Shown here piece by piece: positions 52,069 to 63,032 of a stretch of DNA of 64,000 nucleotides. Within the stretch, counting starts at the first letter, position 1. Every line of letters starts with the position of its first letter. This stretch comes from Dyella tabacisoli (GTDB lineage: Bacteria > Pseudomonadota > Gammaproteobacteria > Xanthomonadales > Rhodanobacteraceae), in NCBI RefSeq assembly GCF_003350925.1, contig NZ_KZ857175.1, positions 431,955 through 495,954 of the forward strand, given 5' to 3'. A program made the translations under genes and the position numbers. The notes under the pieces are model-generated. The model did not search any database and was not told the DNA's origin. It saw only the letters and a list, made by a program, of their open reading frames with translations.

Positions 52069-52099
52069 GTTGGGGTTCGCTCGGCTCACCCCAACCTAC
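52069..52099. repeat. REP-like hairpin element, copy 2 (inverted)
   Basis: Reverse complement of copy 1 with two mismatches in the loop (GCTCGGCTC versus GCTGCGCTC). It lies just after the mrcA stop. Together the copies form an inverted pair about 160 bp long, like a bacterial interspersed mosaic element. Confidence 0.75.
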
Positions 52100-52116
52100 G
52101 TTTCGGTACGTTTCAG

Positions 52117-54642
52117 TTAGAAAATATCGTAAGCGTGTTGCTGTTCCGGGTCATCGTGTTGTTGTGCGGCCTGTTCGCGCAAGCGATCTACGTCCTCCAC
52201 CTTGAACATCTCGGGCATACCGTTGGGATCGCCGGCGCTCGAAGGCAGGCCGCTGGAGCGGTTGATTTGCACGGTACTGATGCCTGGCGGCATCGGCAAG
52301 GCGGCGGAGGGGGCGTCCTTCAACACTGCGCCCATGTAGTCCATCCAGATCGGCAGTGCAGCCTTGGCGCCGAACTCGCCCCGGCCCAGCGACGAGAAAT
52401 CGTCAAAACCCACCCATACGGCCGTAGCCAGATCGCCGTTGAAGCCGACGAACCAGGCATCGCGATGATCGTTGGTCGAGCCTGTCTTGCCCGCAAGGTC
52501 ATCACGGCCCAGTGCTTTTGCGGCCGCGCCGGTGCCGCGCTTGATGACGTCCTGCATCAGCGAGGTGACCAGATAATCGTTGCGCACATCGATCACCAGC
52601 GGAGCAAGCACCGGCGTATGGGCGCCGGCGTCATGGGCATCGGCGGGCAGCACGGTGTCACCGATCGCCGCACTGCCGGTGGTGGCAGGCGTTGCGCTCG
52701 AACCCGCACTGGCGACCGTTGCTGTACTCGCGGCGTTGGCCGGCGGCGGGCCCGGGGGGCGGTTGTCGAGCAGGCGCTCCTGGCAAGTGCGGCAGGCGCG
52801 CGCCGGATTGGCGACATACACCGGCTTGCCGCTACGGTCACTGATCGAGCTGATGAAATACGGCGTGACCAGATAGCCGCCGTTGGCGAAGACGGCATAG
52901 CCGCGGGCCATACTCATCGGTGAGACCGATGCGGTACCCAGCGCCATCGACAAGTTGCCTGGCAGCGAGTCAAGCGTAAAGCCGAAGCGGGTGATGTAAT
53001 CGCGGGCGTAGCGCACGCCAATCGCATCGAGCAGGCGTACCGAAACCAGGTTTTTCGACTTCACCAGGGCTTCGCGCAAGCGGATCGGGCCATCGAACTT
53101 GTCATCGTCGTTGGACGGTGTCCACAAGCCATCCGGGCGCGAGGGGTCCGGTAGCGCGATCGGTGCGTCATTGACGATCGAGGCTGGCGTAAAACCGCGA
53201 TCGAAGGCTGCCGAATAGACGAAAGGTTTGAAGCTGGAGCCGGGCTGACGGGCCGCCATCACGGCCCGGTTGAACTTGCTGCGCACGAAGTTGAAGCCGC
53301 CGGCGAGTGCCTGAATCGAGCCGTCCTCGGGGTTGATCGATGCCACGGCGCCTTGCACGGCGGGAATCTGGGTGAGCTGCCATTCGCCCTTGTCATTGCG
53401 CGATAAGCGCACAATGTCGCCGCGCTTGAGCACGCTGGCCACATTCTTCGGCGCGGCGCCTATGCGGGTATCGCTGATATACGGGCGCGCCCAGCTCATG
53501 CCGTCCAGGCCAAGCCGCACACTTTCGCGATTGCTCAGATAGACCGTGGCTTCATCGCCCGATATCGCAGTAACGATGCCCGGCTGCATGCCTGAAATGT
53601 CGATATAGCTCGAAAGCACGCGCTCGTAATCTTCCTTGCCGGCAGTGTCGGCCAGCTCCTGGTGAGCTTCCGGGCCACGCCAGCCATGCCGATGGTCGTA
53701 CTCGATCAGGCCGGCGCGCAACGCATCAACGGAAGCCTGTTGGCGGCCACTCTGCACGGTGGTTTTTACAATGTAGCCCTCGGTGAGCGCGTCGTTGCCG
53801 AGTCTGTCCAGCGCCTGCAGGCGCACCATTTCGGCCAAATAGGGCGCATCGACCTCGATCTGCGGCTCGTGCGGATAGGCGTTGTTCGGTTCGGTCACCG
53901 CCTGGTCGTGCTCGGCCTTGCTGATGTAGCGGTTCTCCAGCATCTGGCCCAGCACCCAGTTGCGGCGTCCGAGTGCCCGCGCGGGGTTGTTCAGCGGATT
54001 GACCGCCGAGGGTAGCTGAAAGGTCGATGCCAGCATCGCGCTTTCGGCAATGCTGAGCTGATCTAGCGTTTTGCCGTAGTAGTAAGCCGCGGCCGCGGCC
54101 ACACCGTAAGAGCGATGGCCGAGAAACATCTTATTGAGATAAAGCTCAAGGATCTGATCCTTGCTCAGCTCATTCTCCATCCGCAGCGCGATGAAGATTT
54201 CAGTGAGTTTGCGCGAATAGAGCTTCTCCGGGCTAAGAAAGAAGTTGCGCGCCACCTGCTGGGTAATGGTCGAGCCGCCAGGGCCTTTATCGCCGCCGGA
54301 GCGGACGACATGGATGCCGGCGCGCGCAATGCCATGCCAGTCCACGCCCGGGTGGTTATAGAAATCGGAGTCCTCGGCCGAGAGTACGGCGTGCTTGAGC
54401 CGCTCCGGTACGTCGGCGATAGCCACCGGAATGCGTCGCGTTTCGCCGAAACTGGCGATCAGCTTGCCGTCTGCGCTGAGTACGCGAAGCGGCACCTGCA
54501 TGTGGTAGTCCTTGAGGACGGCTACCGAGGGAAGACGCGGCGAGATCAGCCAGTAAGCGACACCGATGGCAGCGATACACAGCAGCAGACCAGTGAAAGC
54601 CAGGATCAGCGCCCAGCGCAACAAACGCGTGAAAATTCGCAT
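52117..54642 (-). CDS. mrcA: Penicillin-binding protein 1A
   Basis: 841 aa bifunctional class A PBP. One N-terminal anchor (WALILAFTGLLLCIAAIGVA); glycosyltransferase domain with E90 in VLSAEDSDFYNHPGVDWHGI and PGGSTITQQVARNFFLSPEK; OB-like insert (about residues 325-420); transpeptidase domain with catalytic S469 in RQPGSSFKPFVYSA, SxN-type LVKSKNLVSVRLL and KTGSTNDHRDAWF. The C-terminus has a Pro/Ala/Thr-rich patch (PPGPPPANAASTATVASAGS) inserted near residues 635-660. Gene order mrcA divergent from pilMNOPQ is the standard one in gammaproteobacteria. Confidence 0.96.
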   Translation of the reverse strand: MRIFTRLLRWALILAFTGLLLCIAAIGVAYWLISPRLPSVAVLKDYHMQVPLRVLSADGKLIASFGETRRIPVAIADVPERLKHAVLSAEDSDFYNHPGVDWHGIARAGIHVVRSGGDKGPGGSTITQQVARNFFLSPEKLYSRKLTEIFIALRMENELSKDQILELYLNKMFLGHRSYGVAAAAAYYYGKTLDQLSIAESAMLASTFQLPSAVNPLNNPARALGRRNWVLGQMLENRYISKAEHDQAVTEPNNAYPHEPQIEVDAPYLAEMVRLQALDRLGNDALTEGYIVKTTVQSGRQQASVDALRAGLIEYDHRHGWRGPEAHQELADTAGKEDYERVLSSYIDISGMQPGIVTAISGDEATVYLSNRESVRLGLDGMSWARPYISDTRIGAAPKNVASVLKRGDIVRLSRNDKGEWQLTQIPAVQGAVASINPEDGSIQALAGGFNFVRSKFNRAVMAARQPGSSFKPFVYSAAFDRGFTPASIVNDAPIALPDPSRPDGLWTPSNDDDKFDGPIRLREALVKSKNLVSVRLLDAIGVRYARDYITRFGFTLDSLPGNLSMALGTASVSPMSMARGYAVFANGGYLVTPYFISSISDRSGKPVYVANPARACRTCQERLLDNRPPGPPPANAASTATVASAGSSATPATTGSAAIGDTVLPADAHDAGAHTPVLAPLVIDVRNDYLVTSLMQDVIKRGTGAAAKALGRDDLAGKTGSTNDHRDAWFVGFNGDLATAVWVGFDDFSSLGRGEFGAKAALPIWMDYMGAVLKDAPSAALPMPPGISTVQINRSSGLPSSAGDPNGMPEMFKVEDVDRLREQAAQQHDDPEQQHAYDIF

Positions 54643-56016
<1,374 letters not shown>

Positions 56017-56017
<1 letters not shown>

Positions 56018-56826
56018 TGGCACAAATCAATCTACTTCCCTGGCGTGCGGAACGGCGTAAGCAGCGCGAACGCGAGTTCTACATGCAGCTTGTGGCGGCC
56101 CTGGTGGCGGCCTTGGCGTTCTTGCTGATCTGGGCTCTCTGGATGGGCGAGCGCATCGAGACCCAGAACGGCCGTAACTCCTATCTACAGACCGAAATCA
56201 AATTGCTGGACGATCGTATCGTCAAGATCAAGGATCTGGAGAAGGTGCGCGAGCGGTTGCTGGCGCGCAAGCAGATCATCGAACAGTTGCAGGCGAATCG
56301 CTCGCAGATGGTCCATTTGTTCGACGAGCTGGTAAAGACCATACCTTCCAGTGGACGTTTGGCTGGGCTCAAGCAAAGCGGTGATTCGATGACGCTCGAT
56401 GGCGTGGCGCAATCCAACGCCAGCGTGGCCGAATACATGCGCAATATCGAAGCTTCGCAGTGGATGGGTCATGCCGACCTGCGCAAAACCGAAAACACGC
56501 ATGGCGACTCACGCATGCCGTACACCTTTGGCTTGGATGTGGCGTTGAGCCGACCGAAATCGGACGAGACGGTTGATCCGGATCATGCCCCGATCATGCC
56601 GGCAGCGGCTGCCTCGGCGGCGACCCCGCCCGCAACCGCCAGTTCTGCGGCGGCACGTCAGGCGCCGGTTACGGCGGCAAAAACGGCCACTTCATCTCCA
56701 GCGACTGCAGCTCCAGCGACCGCCGCTCCGGTAACGGCCGCCCCGGCGACTGCGCCCAAGCCGGCCGTTGCAACCACGGTGGTCAAGCCCACGCCTGCCG
56801 CTGCATCGGGAGGGGCCAAGCCATGA
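56017..56826 (+). CDS. pilN: Type IV pilus assembly protein PilN with long Ala/Pro/Thr-rich tail
   Basis: 269 aa from ATG 56017. Starts MAQINLLPWRAERRKQREREF, the conserved INLLPWR motif bound by PilM, then TM helix (LVAALVAALAFLLIWALWM), coiled coil (about residues 45-95), and a ferredoxin-like periplasmic domain. After about residue 185 a tail of 80 aa, rich in Ala, Pro and Thr, is added (e.g. AATPPATASSAAARQ, ATAAPVTAAPATAPKP). Typical PilN proteins end near 190-230 aa. ATGA overlap with pilO. Confidence 0.95.
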
Positions 56827-57518
56827 AGTTCTTTGACGATCTGCGCAACCTCGACCGTAACAACATCGGCGGCTGGCCGAAGTCGATCAAGATTTTCTTC
56901 ACCGTGCTGGTATTCGGTGTGATCGCCTTCATCGGCTGGTATTCATACATTAGCAATCAGCAGGACACCCTTGAGCAGGCGGCCAACAAGGAAGCTCAGC
57001 TCAAGCAGGAGTTCACGCAGAAGCAGGCCAAGGCGGTCAATCTCGAAGCGTTGCAGCAGCAACTCGATGAGATGCAAGACATGCTGCGGCAGCTATTGCG
57101 TCAGCTACCCAGTAAAACCGAGATGCCCGAGCTGCTGGTCGACGTTTCGCAAACCGCGTTGTCGGCGGGCCTGGAGACCGAGCTGTTCCAGCCGGGCCCC
57201 GAGGTACCCAAAGACTTTTACGCCGAGAAGCCGATCACTTTGCGCATGGTAGGCACCTACCACCAGTTCGGTACCTTCATCAGCGGCGTGGCTTCGCTGC
57301 CGCGGGTGGTGATCCTGACTTTGCACGATGTGTCGTTGACGCCGAAAAACGCTCCGGTGAAAGGCGAGGCGGTCAGCGGCGGTCAGTTGGTATTGCAAGG
57401 TACGGTCAAAACCTATCGATATCTGGAAGACGACGAGAGTACCGACGCGAAATCCGCGGCTAATTCGGCCGCAGGCAACAAGCCAGGTGCTGCAGCGAAG
57501 ACGGGAGGGCAGAAATGA
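56823..57518 (+). CDS. pilO: Type IV pilus assembly protein PilO
   Basis: 231 aa. One TM helix (IKIFFTVLVFGVIAFIGWYSY), a periplasmic coiled coil (DTLEQAANKEAQLKQEFTQK ... EALQQQLDEMQDMLRQLLRQ) and a ferredoxin-like domain (KPITLRMVGTYHQFGTFISG, LPRVVILTLHDVSLT). Forms heterodimers with PilN and binds PilP. Overlaps pilN and pilP by four bases each (ATGA). The C-terminal 25 residues are a low-complexity Ala/Asn/Gly/Lys tail. Confidence 0.95.
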   Translation: MKFFDDLRNLDRNNIGGWPKSIKIFFTVLVFGVIAFIGWYSYISNQQDTLEQAANKEAQLKQEFTQKQAKAVNLEALQQQLDEMQDMLRQLLRQLPSKTEMPELLVDVSQTALSAGLETELFQPGPEVPKDFYAEKPITLRMVGTYHQFGTFISGVASLPRVVILTLHDVSLTPKNAPVKGEAVSGGQLVLQGTVKTYRYLEDDESTDAKSAANSAAGNKPGAAAKTGGQK

Positions 57519-58069
57519 ACAAGTTAACTGCCACCAAGTCCATGCCCCGTTCAAACACGTATGTGGCGCGTGCATGCCTGGTCTTAAGTGCTGCGTTGAT
57601 ACTCGGCGGTTGTAGCGGTCAGGCGGACTTGCGCGACTGGGTTGCGCAAGAAAAAGCCAAGAAAGGCGTGCCGATTCAGCCGTTGCCGGTCATCAAGACC
57701 TTCGAAACCTTCCAATACAACGATCAGGGCCGGCGCGATCCGTTTAGCCCCAGCACCACCGAGCTGCAGCCTAACGGTAGCAATGCCGGTCCGCGGCCAG
57801 ACGAAAACCGGGCCAAGCAGCCGCTGGAAATGTTCGCGCTCGATAGCTTGAAGATGGTCGGCACGGTTGGTGTCGGGGCGTCAACCGAAGTGCTTATCAA
57901 GGATCCGGGTGGAGTGATCCACCGTGTCCATCGTAATGAATTCATGGGCCAGAACTACGGTCGTGTCACCGCCATCGGCGATGACCATATCGACGTGGCA
58001 GAACTGGTTTCCAACGGTAATGGTGGCTGGATGGAACGTTCGGCCAGCATCGCGCTTGGCGAGAAATAG
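57515..58069 (+). CDS. pilP: Type IV pilus lipoprotein PilP
   Basis: 184 aa. Lipoprotein signal with lipobox LGGC (Cys about residue 33). Then a disordered segment (GVPIQPLPVIKTFETFQYND) that binds PilN/PilO, the GRRDPFSP motif, and a C-terminal beta-sandwich (KMVGTVGVGASTEVLIKDPG, HRNEFMGQNYGRVTAIGDDH). PilP links PilNO to the PilQ secretin. Starts in an ATGA overlap with pilO; pilQ follows 19 bp later. Confidence 0.95.
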   Translation: MNKLTATKSMPRSNTYVARACLVLSAALILGGCSGQADLRDWVAQEKAKKGVPIQPLPVIKTFETFQYNDQGRRDPFSPSTTELQPNGSNAGPRPDENRAKQPLEMFALDSLKMVGTVGVGASTEVLIKDPGGVIHRVHRNEFMGQNYGRVTAIGDDHIDVAELVSNGNGGWMERSASIALGEK

Positions 58070-58088
58070 AGATTCAGGGGCTGATGCT

Positions 58089-60377
58089 ATGACCAACCAA
58101 ATCAAACCTGTTCGGGATGCTGTGATGCGCCGTGCGAGTCGTTGCCTGGCTGTAGGCCTGCTGCTTGTCGGTACCGCTTGGGCGGATACCGCGGCGGCGG
58201 CTGCCAATACATTGAAAGAGATCCACTATGACGCGTTGCCGGGAGGCCGGGTCGAGTTGCATCTGAATTTCACCGGCCCGGTACCGGAGCCGAAAATTTT
58301 CAGCACCGGCAATCCGCCGCGCATCGCCGTCGATTTCGTCGATACCGACAACGCCGTGGCACGCCATCTCGACATCGGCCAGGGCGCGACCACCGGTGTA
58401 TCGACGGTGTCCGCCGGCGGTCGTACACGAGTCGTGGTCGAATTGATGCGCGAGTCGTCTTATCGCTCACGCATCGACGGCAATAGTCTGGTGCTGACCG
58501 TTAACAATGGTTCCGAGGCGCAGACCGTTACCACCGCTGCGACGATTGACCCATCCAAGGCATTGCCCTCCGCGTCGAACGGCCCGGCCATATCCGGTGT
58601 CGACTTCCGCCGCGGCCCGAACGGCGAAGGCCGCGTGCTGATCGGCTTCAATGGTGCCGGCGCCAACGCCGATATGCGCCGTGAAGGCGACAAGCTGGTC
58701 GTCAACGTCACCCATGCGAACCTGCCCGCTAATCTCGCCCAGCGTCTGGACGTGCTCGACTTCGCCACGCCGGTACAGTCGATCAGCACCAAGGCAGGCG
58801 CCGGCGGCGGTGCCCGTATGGAAATCGCGATCAAGGGTAACGTCGACACGTCGGCCTACCAGACCGCCGATCAGTACGTGGTCGAAGTAGCCCCGAAAAA
58901 GAAAGATCCCAAGGCTGGGGCCGATGGCAAGCTGGCCAAGGGCCAGGACCCGGCCTATAACGGCAGCCGCGTCACCTTCAACTTCCAGGACATTCCCGTT
59001 CGCTCGGCGCTGCAGTTGCTGGCCGACATTTCCGGGCTCAACCTGGTTGCGTCGGATACCGTCGGTGGCAGTGTCACCTTGCGTCTAGTCAATGTGCCGT
59101 GGGATCAGGCGCTCGACGTCGTGCTGCGTGCCAAGAGCCTGGACAAGCGTCGCAACGGCAATGTGATCTGGATTGCGCCGCAGGAAGAGCTGGCCAAGTA
59201 CGAAGAAAACATTGCGACTGCGCGTATCAAGGCCGAGGACAGTGCCGAACTGGTTACCGACTATGTGCCGATCAGCTATGGCAAGGCCAAAGACATTGCC
59301 AAGCTGCTGACTCAGGGCGCCCAGAGTTCGGCTGGCGGTGGCGGTAGTGGTGGTGCCACCGGCGGCGCCAACCGCGGCTTCCTTTCTTCGCGCGGCAGTG
59401 TTTCCTTTGACGATCGCACCAATACCCTGCTCATCAACGACAGTCCGCAAAAGCTCAAGGAGCTGCGCGACCTGATCGCAGTGCTGGACAAGCCGGTACA
59501 GCAGGTCTTGATCGAGTCGCGCATCGTCATCGCTACCGATTCTTTTACCCGCGATCTCGGTGTGCGATGGGGTGTGCAGGCTACGCATACCACCAACAGC
59601 GGCAACGTGATCGGCACGACTCCGGGTGGAGCCGATGCCAGTTCGCTCGCCATAAGCCAGCATAACTCCCAGGTCAAATACGCCCAGGATTACAACGACT
59701 GGCTCCGCGGCGGTCAGCAGGGCAATCCGCCACGGCCCGGCTCAGTCACTTTTCCTGGCGGCTACAACGTTAACTTGCCAGTGACAAACCCCGCCGGTCA
59801 GTTGGGTCTGGCGATCCTCGGCAGGAACTATCTGGTGGATCTTGAGTTGTCGGCAGCGCAAACCGAAGGCCGTGGCGAAGTGATTTCCAGCCCGCGCGTT
59901 ATTACTGCCAACCAGCAAGAAGCCGTCATCCGTCAAGGTCAGGAAATCGGCTATGTGACCTATCAAAATACCGGTGGCCCAACGGCCGGTGGCTCATCCG
60001 GCGGCACTGCATCGGTGCAGTTCAAAGATGCCGTGCTGGAGCTGAAGGTAACGCCGACGATCACAGCGGATAATCGGGTCTATCTGGCGATCAACGTCAA
60101 GAAAGATGCGCTGGCTGCCTTCGTCGATACGCCCAATGGCAAGGTGCCGCAGATCGATACCCGTGAGATCAACACCTCGGTGCTGGTGGATAACGGTCAG
60201 ACAGTTGTACTCGGTGGCATTTACGAGATCACCAAGAACAACTCGACCTCCAAAGTACCGGGTCTAGGCGATATTCCGGGTCTGGGCGTGTTGTTCCGCA
60301 ATACCTCGCGCAAGAACGACAAGGCTGAATTGCTGATCTTCGTGACACCACGCATCCTCAGCGAAAACTTGCAGTAA
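58089..60377 (+). CDS. pilQ: Type IV pilus secretin PilQ
   Basis: 762 aa from ATG 58089 (AGGGG about nine bases upstream); codons back to 57924 overlap pilP and are excluded. Signal peptide CLAVGLLLVGTAWADTAAAA. Two AMIN peptidoglycan-binding domains (about residues 40-130 and 160-260), then STN (QDIPVRSALQLLADISGLNL), secretin N-domain with a Gly-rich insert (SSAGGGGSGGATGGANRGFL), and the secretin barrel (LSAAQTEGRGEVISSPRVIT, VPGLGDIPGLGVLFRNTSRK). A C-terminal TTCG-loop terminator follows. Forms the outer-membrane pore for pili. Confidence 0.96.
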   Translation: MTNQIKPVRDAVMRRASRCLAVGLLLVGTAWADTAAAAANTLKEIHYDALPGGRVELHLNFTGPVPEPKIFSTGNPPRIAVDFVDTDNAVARHLDIGQGATTGVSTVSAGGRTRVVVELMRESSYRSRIDGNSLVLTVNNGSEAQTVTTAATIDPSKALPSASNGPAISGVDFRRGPNGEGRVLIGFNGAGANADMRREGDKLVVNVTHANLPANLAQRLDVLDFATPVQSISTKAGAGGGARMEIAIKGNVDTSAYQTADQYVVEVAPKKKDPKAGADGKLAKGQDPAYNGSRVTFNFQDIPVRSALQLLADISGLNLVASDTVGGSVTLRLVNVPWDQALDVVLRAKSLDKRRNGNVIWIAPQEELAKYEENIATARIKAEDSAELVTDYVPISYGKAKDIAKLLTQGAQSSAGGGGSGGATGGANRGFLSSRGSVSFDDRTNTLLINDSPQKLKELRDLIAVLDKPVQQVLIESRIVIATDSFTRDLGVRWGVQATHTTNSGNVIGTTPGGADASSLAISQHNSQVKYAQDYNDWLRGGQQGNPPRPGSVTFPGGYNVNLPVTNPAGQLGLAILGRNYLVDLELSAAQTEGRGEVISSPRVITANQQEAVIRQGQEIGYVTYQNTGGPTAGGSSGGTASVQFKDAVLELKVTPTITADNRVYLAINVKKDALAAFVDTPNGKVPQIDTREINTSVLVDNGQTVVLGGIYEITKNNSTSKVPGLGDIPGLGVLFRNTSRKNDKAELLIFVTPRILSENLQ

Positions 60378-60394
60378 GGGACATAACGGTCTCG

Positions 60395-60422
60395 GCAAAA
60401 GGCGGCTTCGGCCGCCTTTTGC
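60395..60422 (+). terminator. Rho-independent terminator of the pil operon
   Basis: Twelve-bp stem GCAAAAGGCGGC/GCCGCCTTTTGC around a stable TTCG loop, 17 bp after the pilQ stop. The T run within the right arm follows the GC part. Confidence 0.85.
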
Positions 60423-60508
60423 ATTTCATCGATCGAGTCACGCTACACCCGCTAAACTTCCGTGCAGAGCTGCGGTCTGACGCCGCAAGCAACGCAATGG
60501 AAACGTGA

Positions 60509-61504
60509 ATGGATATGCCCGAGGCCGAGTCGACGAATCGCCTGCAACAGGCTTTCGCACAGTTGCGCGACGATATGCAGCGCAGCATCATCGGTCAGCC
60601 GCATTTGATCGATTGCCTATTGGTGGCGCTGCTGGCGGACGGGCACTTGCTGGTCGAGGGAGCGCCGGGCCTGGCCAAGACCACGGCGGTCAAGGCGCTC
60701 GCAGCATGCATCGAGGCGGATTTTCACCGCGTACAGTTCACCCCGGATCTGCTGCCGGCCGATCTCACCGGCACCGATGTATTCCGTCCGCAGAGCGGCA
60801 GTTTCGAGTTTGAACGCGGTCCGCTGTTTCACAACATCGTGCTGGCCGACGAGATCAACCGTGCTCCGGCCAAAGTGCAATCGGCGTTGCTGGAAGCCAT
60901 GGGCGAGCGGCAGATTACCGTTGGGCGCAGCACCTGGCGGTTGCCCGAGTTATTCATGGTGATGGCCACGCAAAATCCGATCGAACAAGAAGGCACTTTT
61001 GCGTTGCCTGAGGCGCAGCTCGATCGCTTTATGATGCACGTGACCATCGGCTATCCCGACGCCGTATCGGAGTTGGCGATTCTTCGGCTGGCGCGCGAAC
61101 AGGCACGCCGTAGCCTGCATCCGCAAGCAGCGTCGCAAGCAACATTGAGTCAGGCTGAGGTGTTCGCCGCCCGTGAGGCGGTATTGTCGGTGCATATGGC
61201 GCCGGCGTTGGAGGAGTACCTGACTCAATTGGTATTGGCATCGCGTGACGCCGGCCATTACGGACCGGAACTGAAACGCTGGATTGCCTGGGGCGCCAGC
61301 CCGCGCGCCACTATCGCGCTGGACCGCTGCTCTCGTGCACATGCGTGGCTGGCCGGCCGCGACTTCGTACTGCCCGAGGATGTTCACGCGATTGCACATG
61401 AAGTGCTGCGCCATCGAATCCTGCTCAGCTACGAGGCCGAGGCGGAGGGCGTGCGCAGCGATCAGGTGATCGCCCGGTTGCTGGATCTCGTGCCGCTGCC
61501 GTGA
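60509..61504 (+). CDS. MoxR-family AAA+ ATPase
   Basis: 331 aa. Walker A VEGAPGLAKTTAVKALA, Walker B IVLADEINRAPAKVQSALLE, ATQNPIEQEGTFALPEAQLD (sensor and arginine finger region) with FMMHVTIGYPD. MoxR proteins act as chaperones for vWA-containing proteins and metal insertion. It heads a group with DUF58, DUF4381 and vWA genes, the conserved moxR/bat-type operon; the stop overlaps the next GTG (GTGA). It begins 87 bp after the pil operon terminator. Confidence 0.93.
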   Translation: MDMPEAESTNRLQQAFAQLRDDMQRSIIGQPHLIDCLLVALLADGHLLVEGAPGLAKTTAVKALAACIEADFHRVQFTPDLLPADLTGTDVFRPQSGSFEFERGPLFHNIVLADEINRAPAKVQSALLEAMGERQITVGRSTWRLPELFMVMATQNPIEQEGTFALPEAQLDRFMMHVTIGYPDAVSELAILRLAREQARRSLHPQAASQATLSQAEVFAAREAVLSVHMAPALEEYLTQLVLASRDAGHYGPELKRWIAWGASPRATIALDRCSRAHAWLAGRDFVLPEDVHAIAHEVLRHRILLSYEAEAEGVRSDQVIARLLDLVPLP

Positions 61505-62481
61505 GTACGGCCGGGCCTAATCTAGTGAAGCCGCATCGAGTCGATGGTGACGGCCGCGTGCACGTCTCGCTGGCCGAGTTGATCGCACAGCGCGCACGGG
61601 TGGTAAAGGCGGCGGTGCCGGCGATAGAAAGTCATGCGGCACGATATGGTCAGCAATCCAGCCGTCTATACGGCCGAGGCATGGACTATGCCGAGTCGCG
61701 CGCTTACCAACCCGGCGACGATGTGCGTCGGCTCGATTGGCGACTCACGGCGCGTAGCGGCAAGCTGCACACCAAATTATTCCAGGAGGAGCGCGAAGGG
61801 CGCTTGCTGATCCTGCTCGACACGCATGCCAGCATGCATTTCGGCACACGGGTGCGTTTCAAGTCGGTACAGGCGGCGCGGGCCGCAGCCACGGCAGCAT
61901 GGTACGCCGTGCGCGCGGGCGAGCGAGTCGGTGTGATGGCGTTTGGCCAACAAGGCCAGGGTAACCGTGAGCGGCTGCTACGGCCCCAGGCAGGTGCACG
62001 CGGCGCACTGGCAGTTTGCGGTGCCTTGGCCGAATGGGATGCTGCACCTGTGCAAGGGCGTGATGAGCCGTTGTCCGAGGCGCTTACGCGCGCGCGCCGT
62101 GTATTGCACGGCGCCAGTCGCGTGTTGCTGATAAGCGACGGTCTTAGCTGCGACGAGCCCGCGGCTAAAGGGGATGTGAAAGGGCGGCTGCTCGACCTGT
62201 CACGGCATGCTCGTATCAGCGTATTGATTGTCGCCGACGCACTGGAGCTGGCGTGGGCTCCAGCAGGTAGTTACCCGCTGGAGCATGATGGCGAACGGCG
62301 CGAAGTGGTATTGCAGGCCGAGCGGCAACGTAGCGAGTTTCAGCGCAGCCTCGGCGCGGGCCAGGCGCGCTTGAATAGCCTGGCGCAGGGCCTGGGTCTG
62401 TCTTGCCGCAGCATCGATACCGCAGCCGACCCATTGGATGCGGTCACCGCATTGCTTGGTCCGAACAGGACGGCACGATGA
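61501..62481 (+). CDS. DUF58 domain protein of the moxR/bat operon
   Basis: 326 aa from GTG 61501. The DUF58 core is clear: RGMDYAESRAYQPGDDVRRL, DWRLTARSGKLHTKLFQEER, LLILLDTHASMHFGTRVRFK and LISDGLSCDEPAAKG. The fold is vWA-like with a D-x-H-x-S pattern (LLDTHASM) in place of a full MIDAS. The protein is probably cytoplasmic or membrane-associated, and works with MoxR and the vWA partners in envelope stress. GTGA overlap upstream and ATGA overlap with the DUF4381 gene downstream. Confidence 0.9.
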   Translation: MSTAGPNLVKPHRVDGDGRVHVSLAELIAQRARVVKAAVPAIESHAARYGQQSSRLYGRGMDYAESRAYQPGDDVRRLDWRLTARSGKLHTKLFQEEREGRLLILLDTHASMHFGTRVRFKSVQAARAAATAAWYAVRAGERVGVMAFGQQGQGNRERLLRPQAGARGALAVCGALAEWDAAPVQGRDEPLSEALTRARRVLHGASRVLLISDGLSCDEPAAKGDVKGRLLDLSRHARISVLIVADALELAWAPAGSYPLEHDGERREVVLQAERQRSEFQRSLGAGQARLNSLAQGLGLSCRSIDTAADPLDAVTALLGPNRTAR

Positions 62482-63032
62482 GTTTGCCCGCTGCGAACAC
62501 GCCCGTCGCGCCAACTACGGTCGGCCCTGTCTTGCGCGATATTCACTTGCCGCCCGAGCCGGCCTGGTGGCCGCCCGCACCAGGCTGGTGGGTGCTGGCG
62601 GTCTTGTTGCTGCTGCTCTTGGCTGTCGTGGCATGGCAGTTGCGAAAGTGGCGCCAGCGACGCGCGCAGTACGCCATGGTTGGTGCCGAGGTCGATACCC
62701 TTGCGGCTCGTCATGCCGATGATGCCGCTGCGCTTGCGGCGGGTTTGCATCAGTTGCTGCGCCGTGTCGCACGCCAGTACGATCCCGGCGCTACGCAGAC
62801 ATACGGTGCGGCATGGCGGCAGACGCTCGCCGTGGTACCGGTGGATGCCGCGACGCTGGATCGATTGATGACGCTGGAGGCGACGATGTATCGGCCACAG
62901 GTGTCATTCGATCAAGCGGCTGTAATCGCCGCGACTCGACAATGGCTGACAGGTGCTTTGCGCCACTCGCGCAAACCGGCGCGCGATAGATCGTCTATCA
63001 AGTCGTCCGTGACGGAACCGGAACATGTTTGA
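62478..63032 (+). CDS. DUF4381 membrane protein of the moxR/bat operon
   Basis: 184 aa. A Pro-rich N-terminus (LRDIHLPPEPAWWPPAPGWW, the DUF4381 hallmark), one TM helix (VLAVLLLLLLAVVAWQLRKW), then a cytoplasmic domain with a helical core (AAALAAGLHQLLRRVARQYD) and a basic C-terminal tail (GALRHSRKPARDRSSIK). It occurs between DUF58 and vWA genes in most bat operons. It overlaps the upstream gene (ATGA) and the downstream vWA gene by 8 bp. Confidence 0.88.
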   Translation: MSLPAANTPVAPTTVGPVLRDIHLPPEPAWWPPAPGWWVLAVLLLLLLAVVAWQLRKWRQRRAQYAMVGAEVDTLAARHADDAAALAAGLHQLLRRVARQYDPGATQTYGAAWRQTLAVVPVDAATLDRLMTLEATMYRPQVSFDQAAVIAATRQWLTGALRHSRKPARDRSSIKSSVTEPEHV

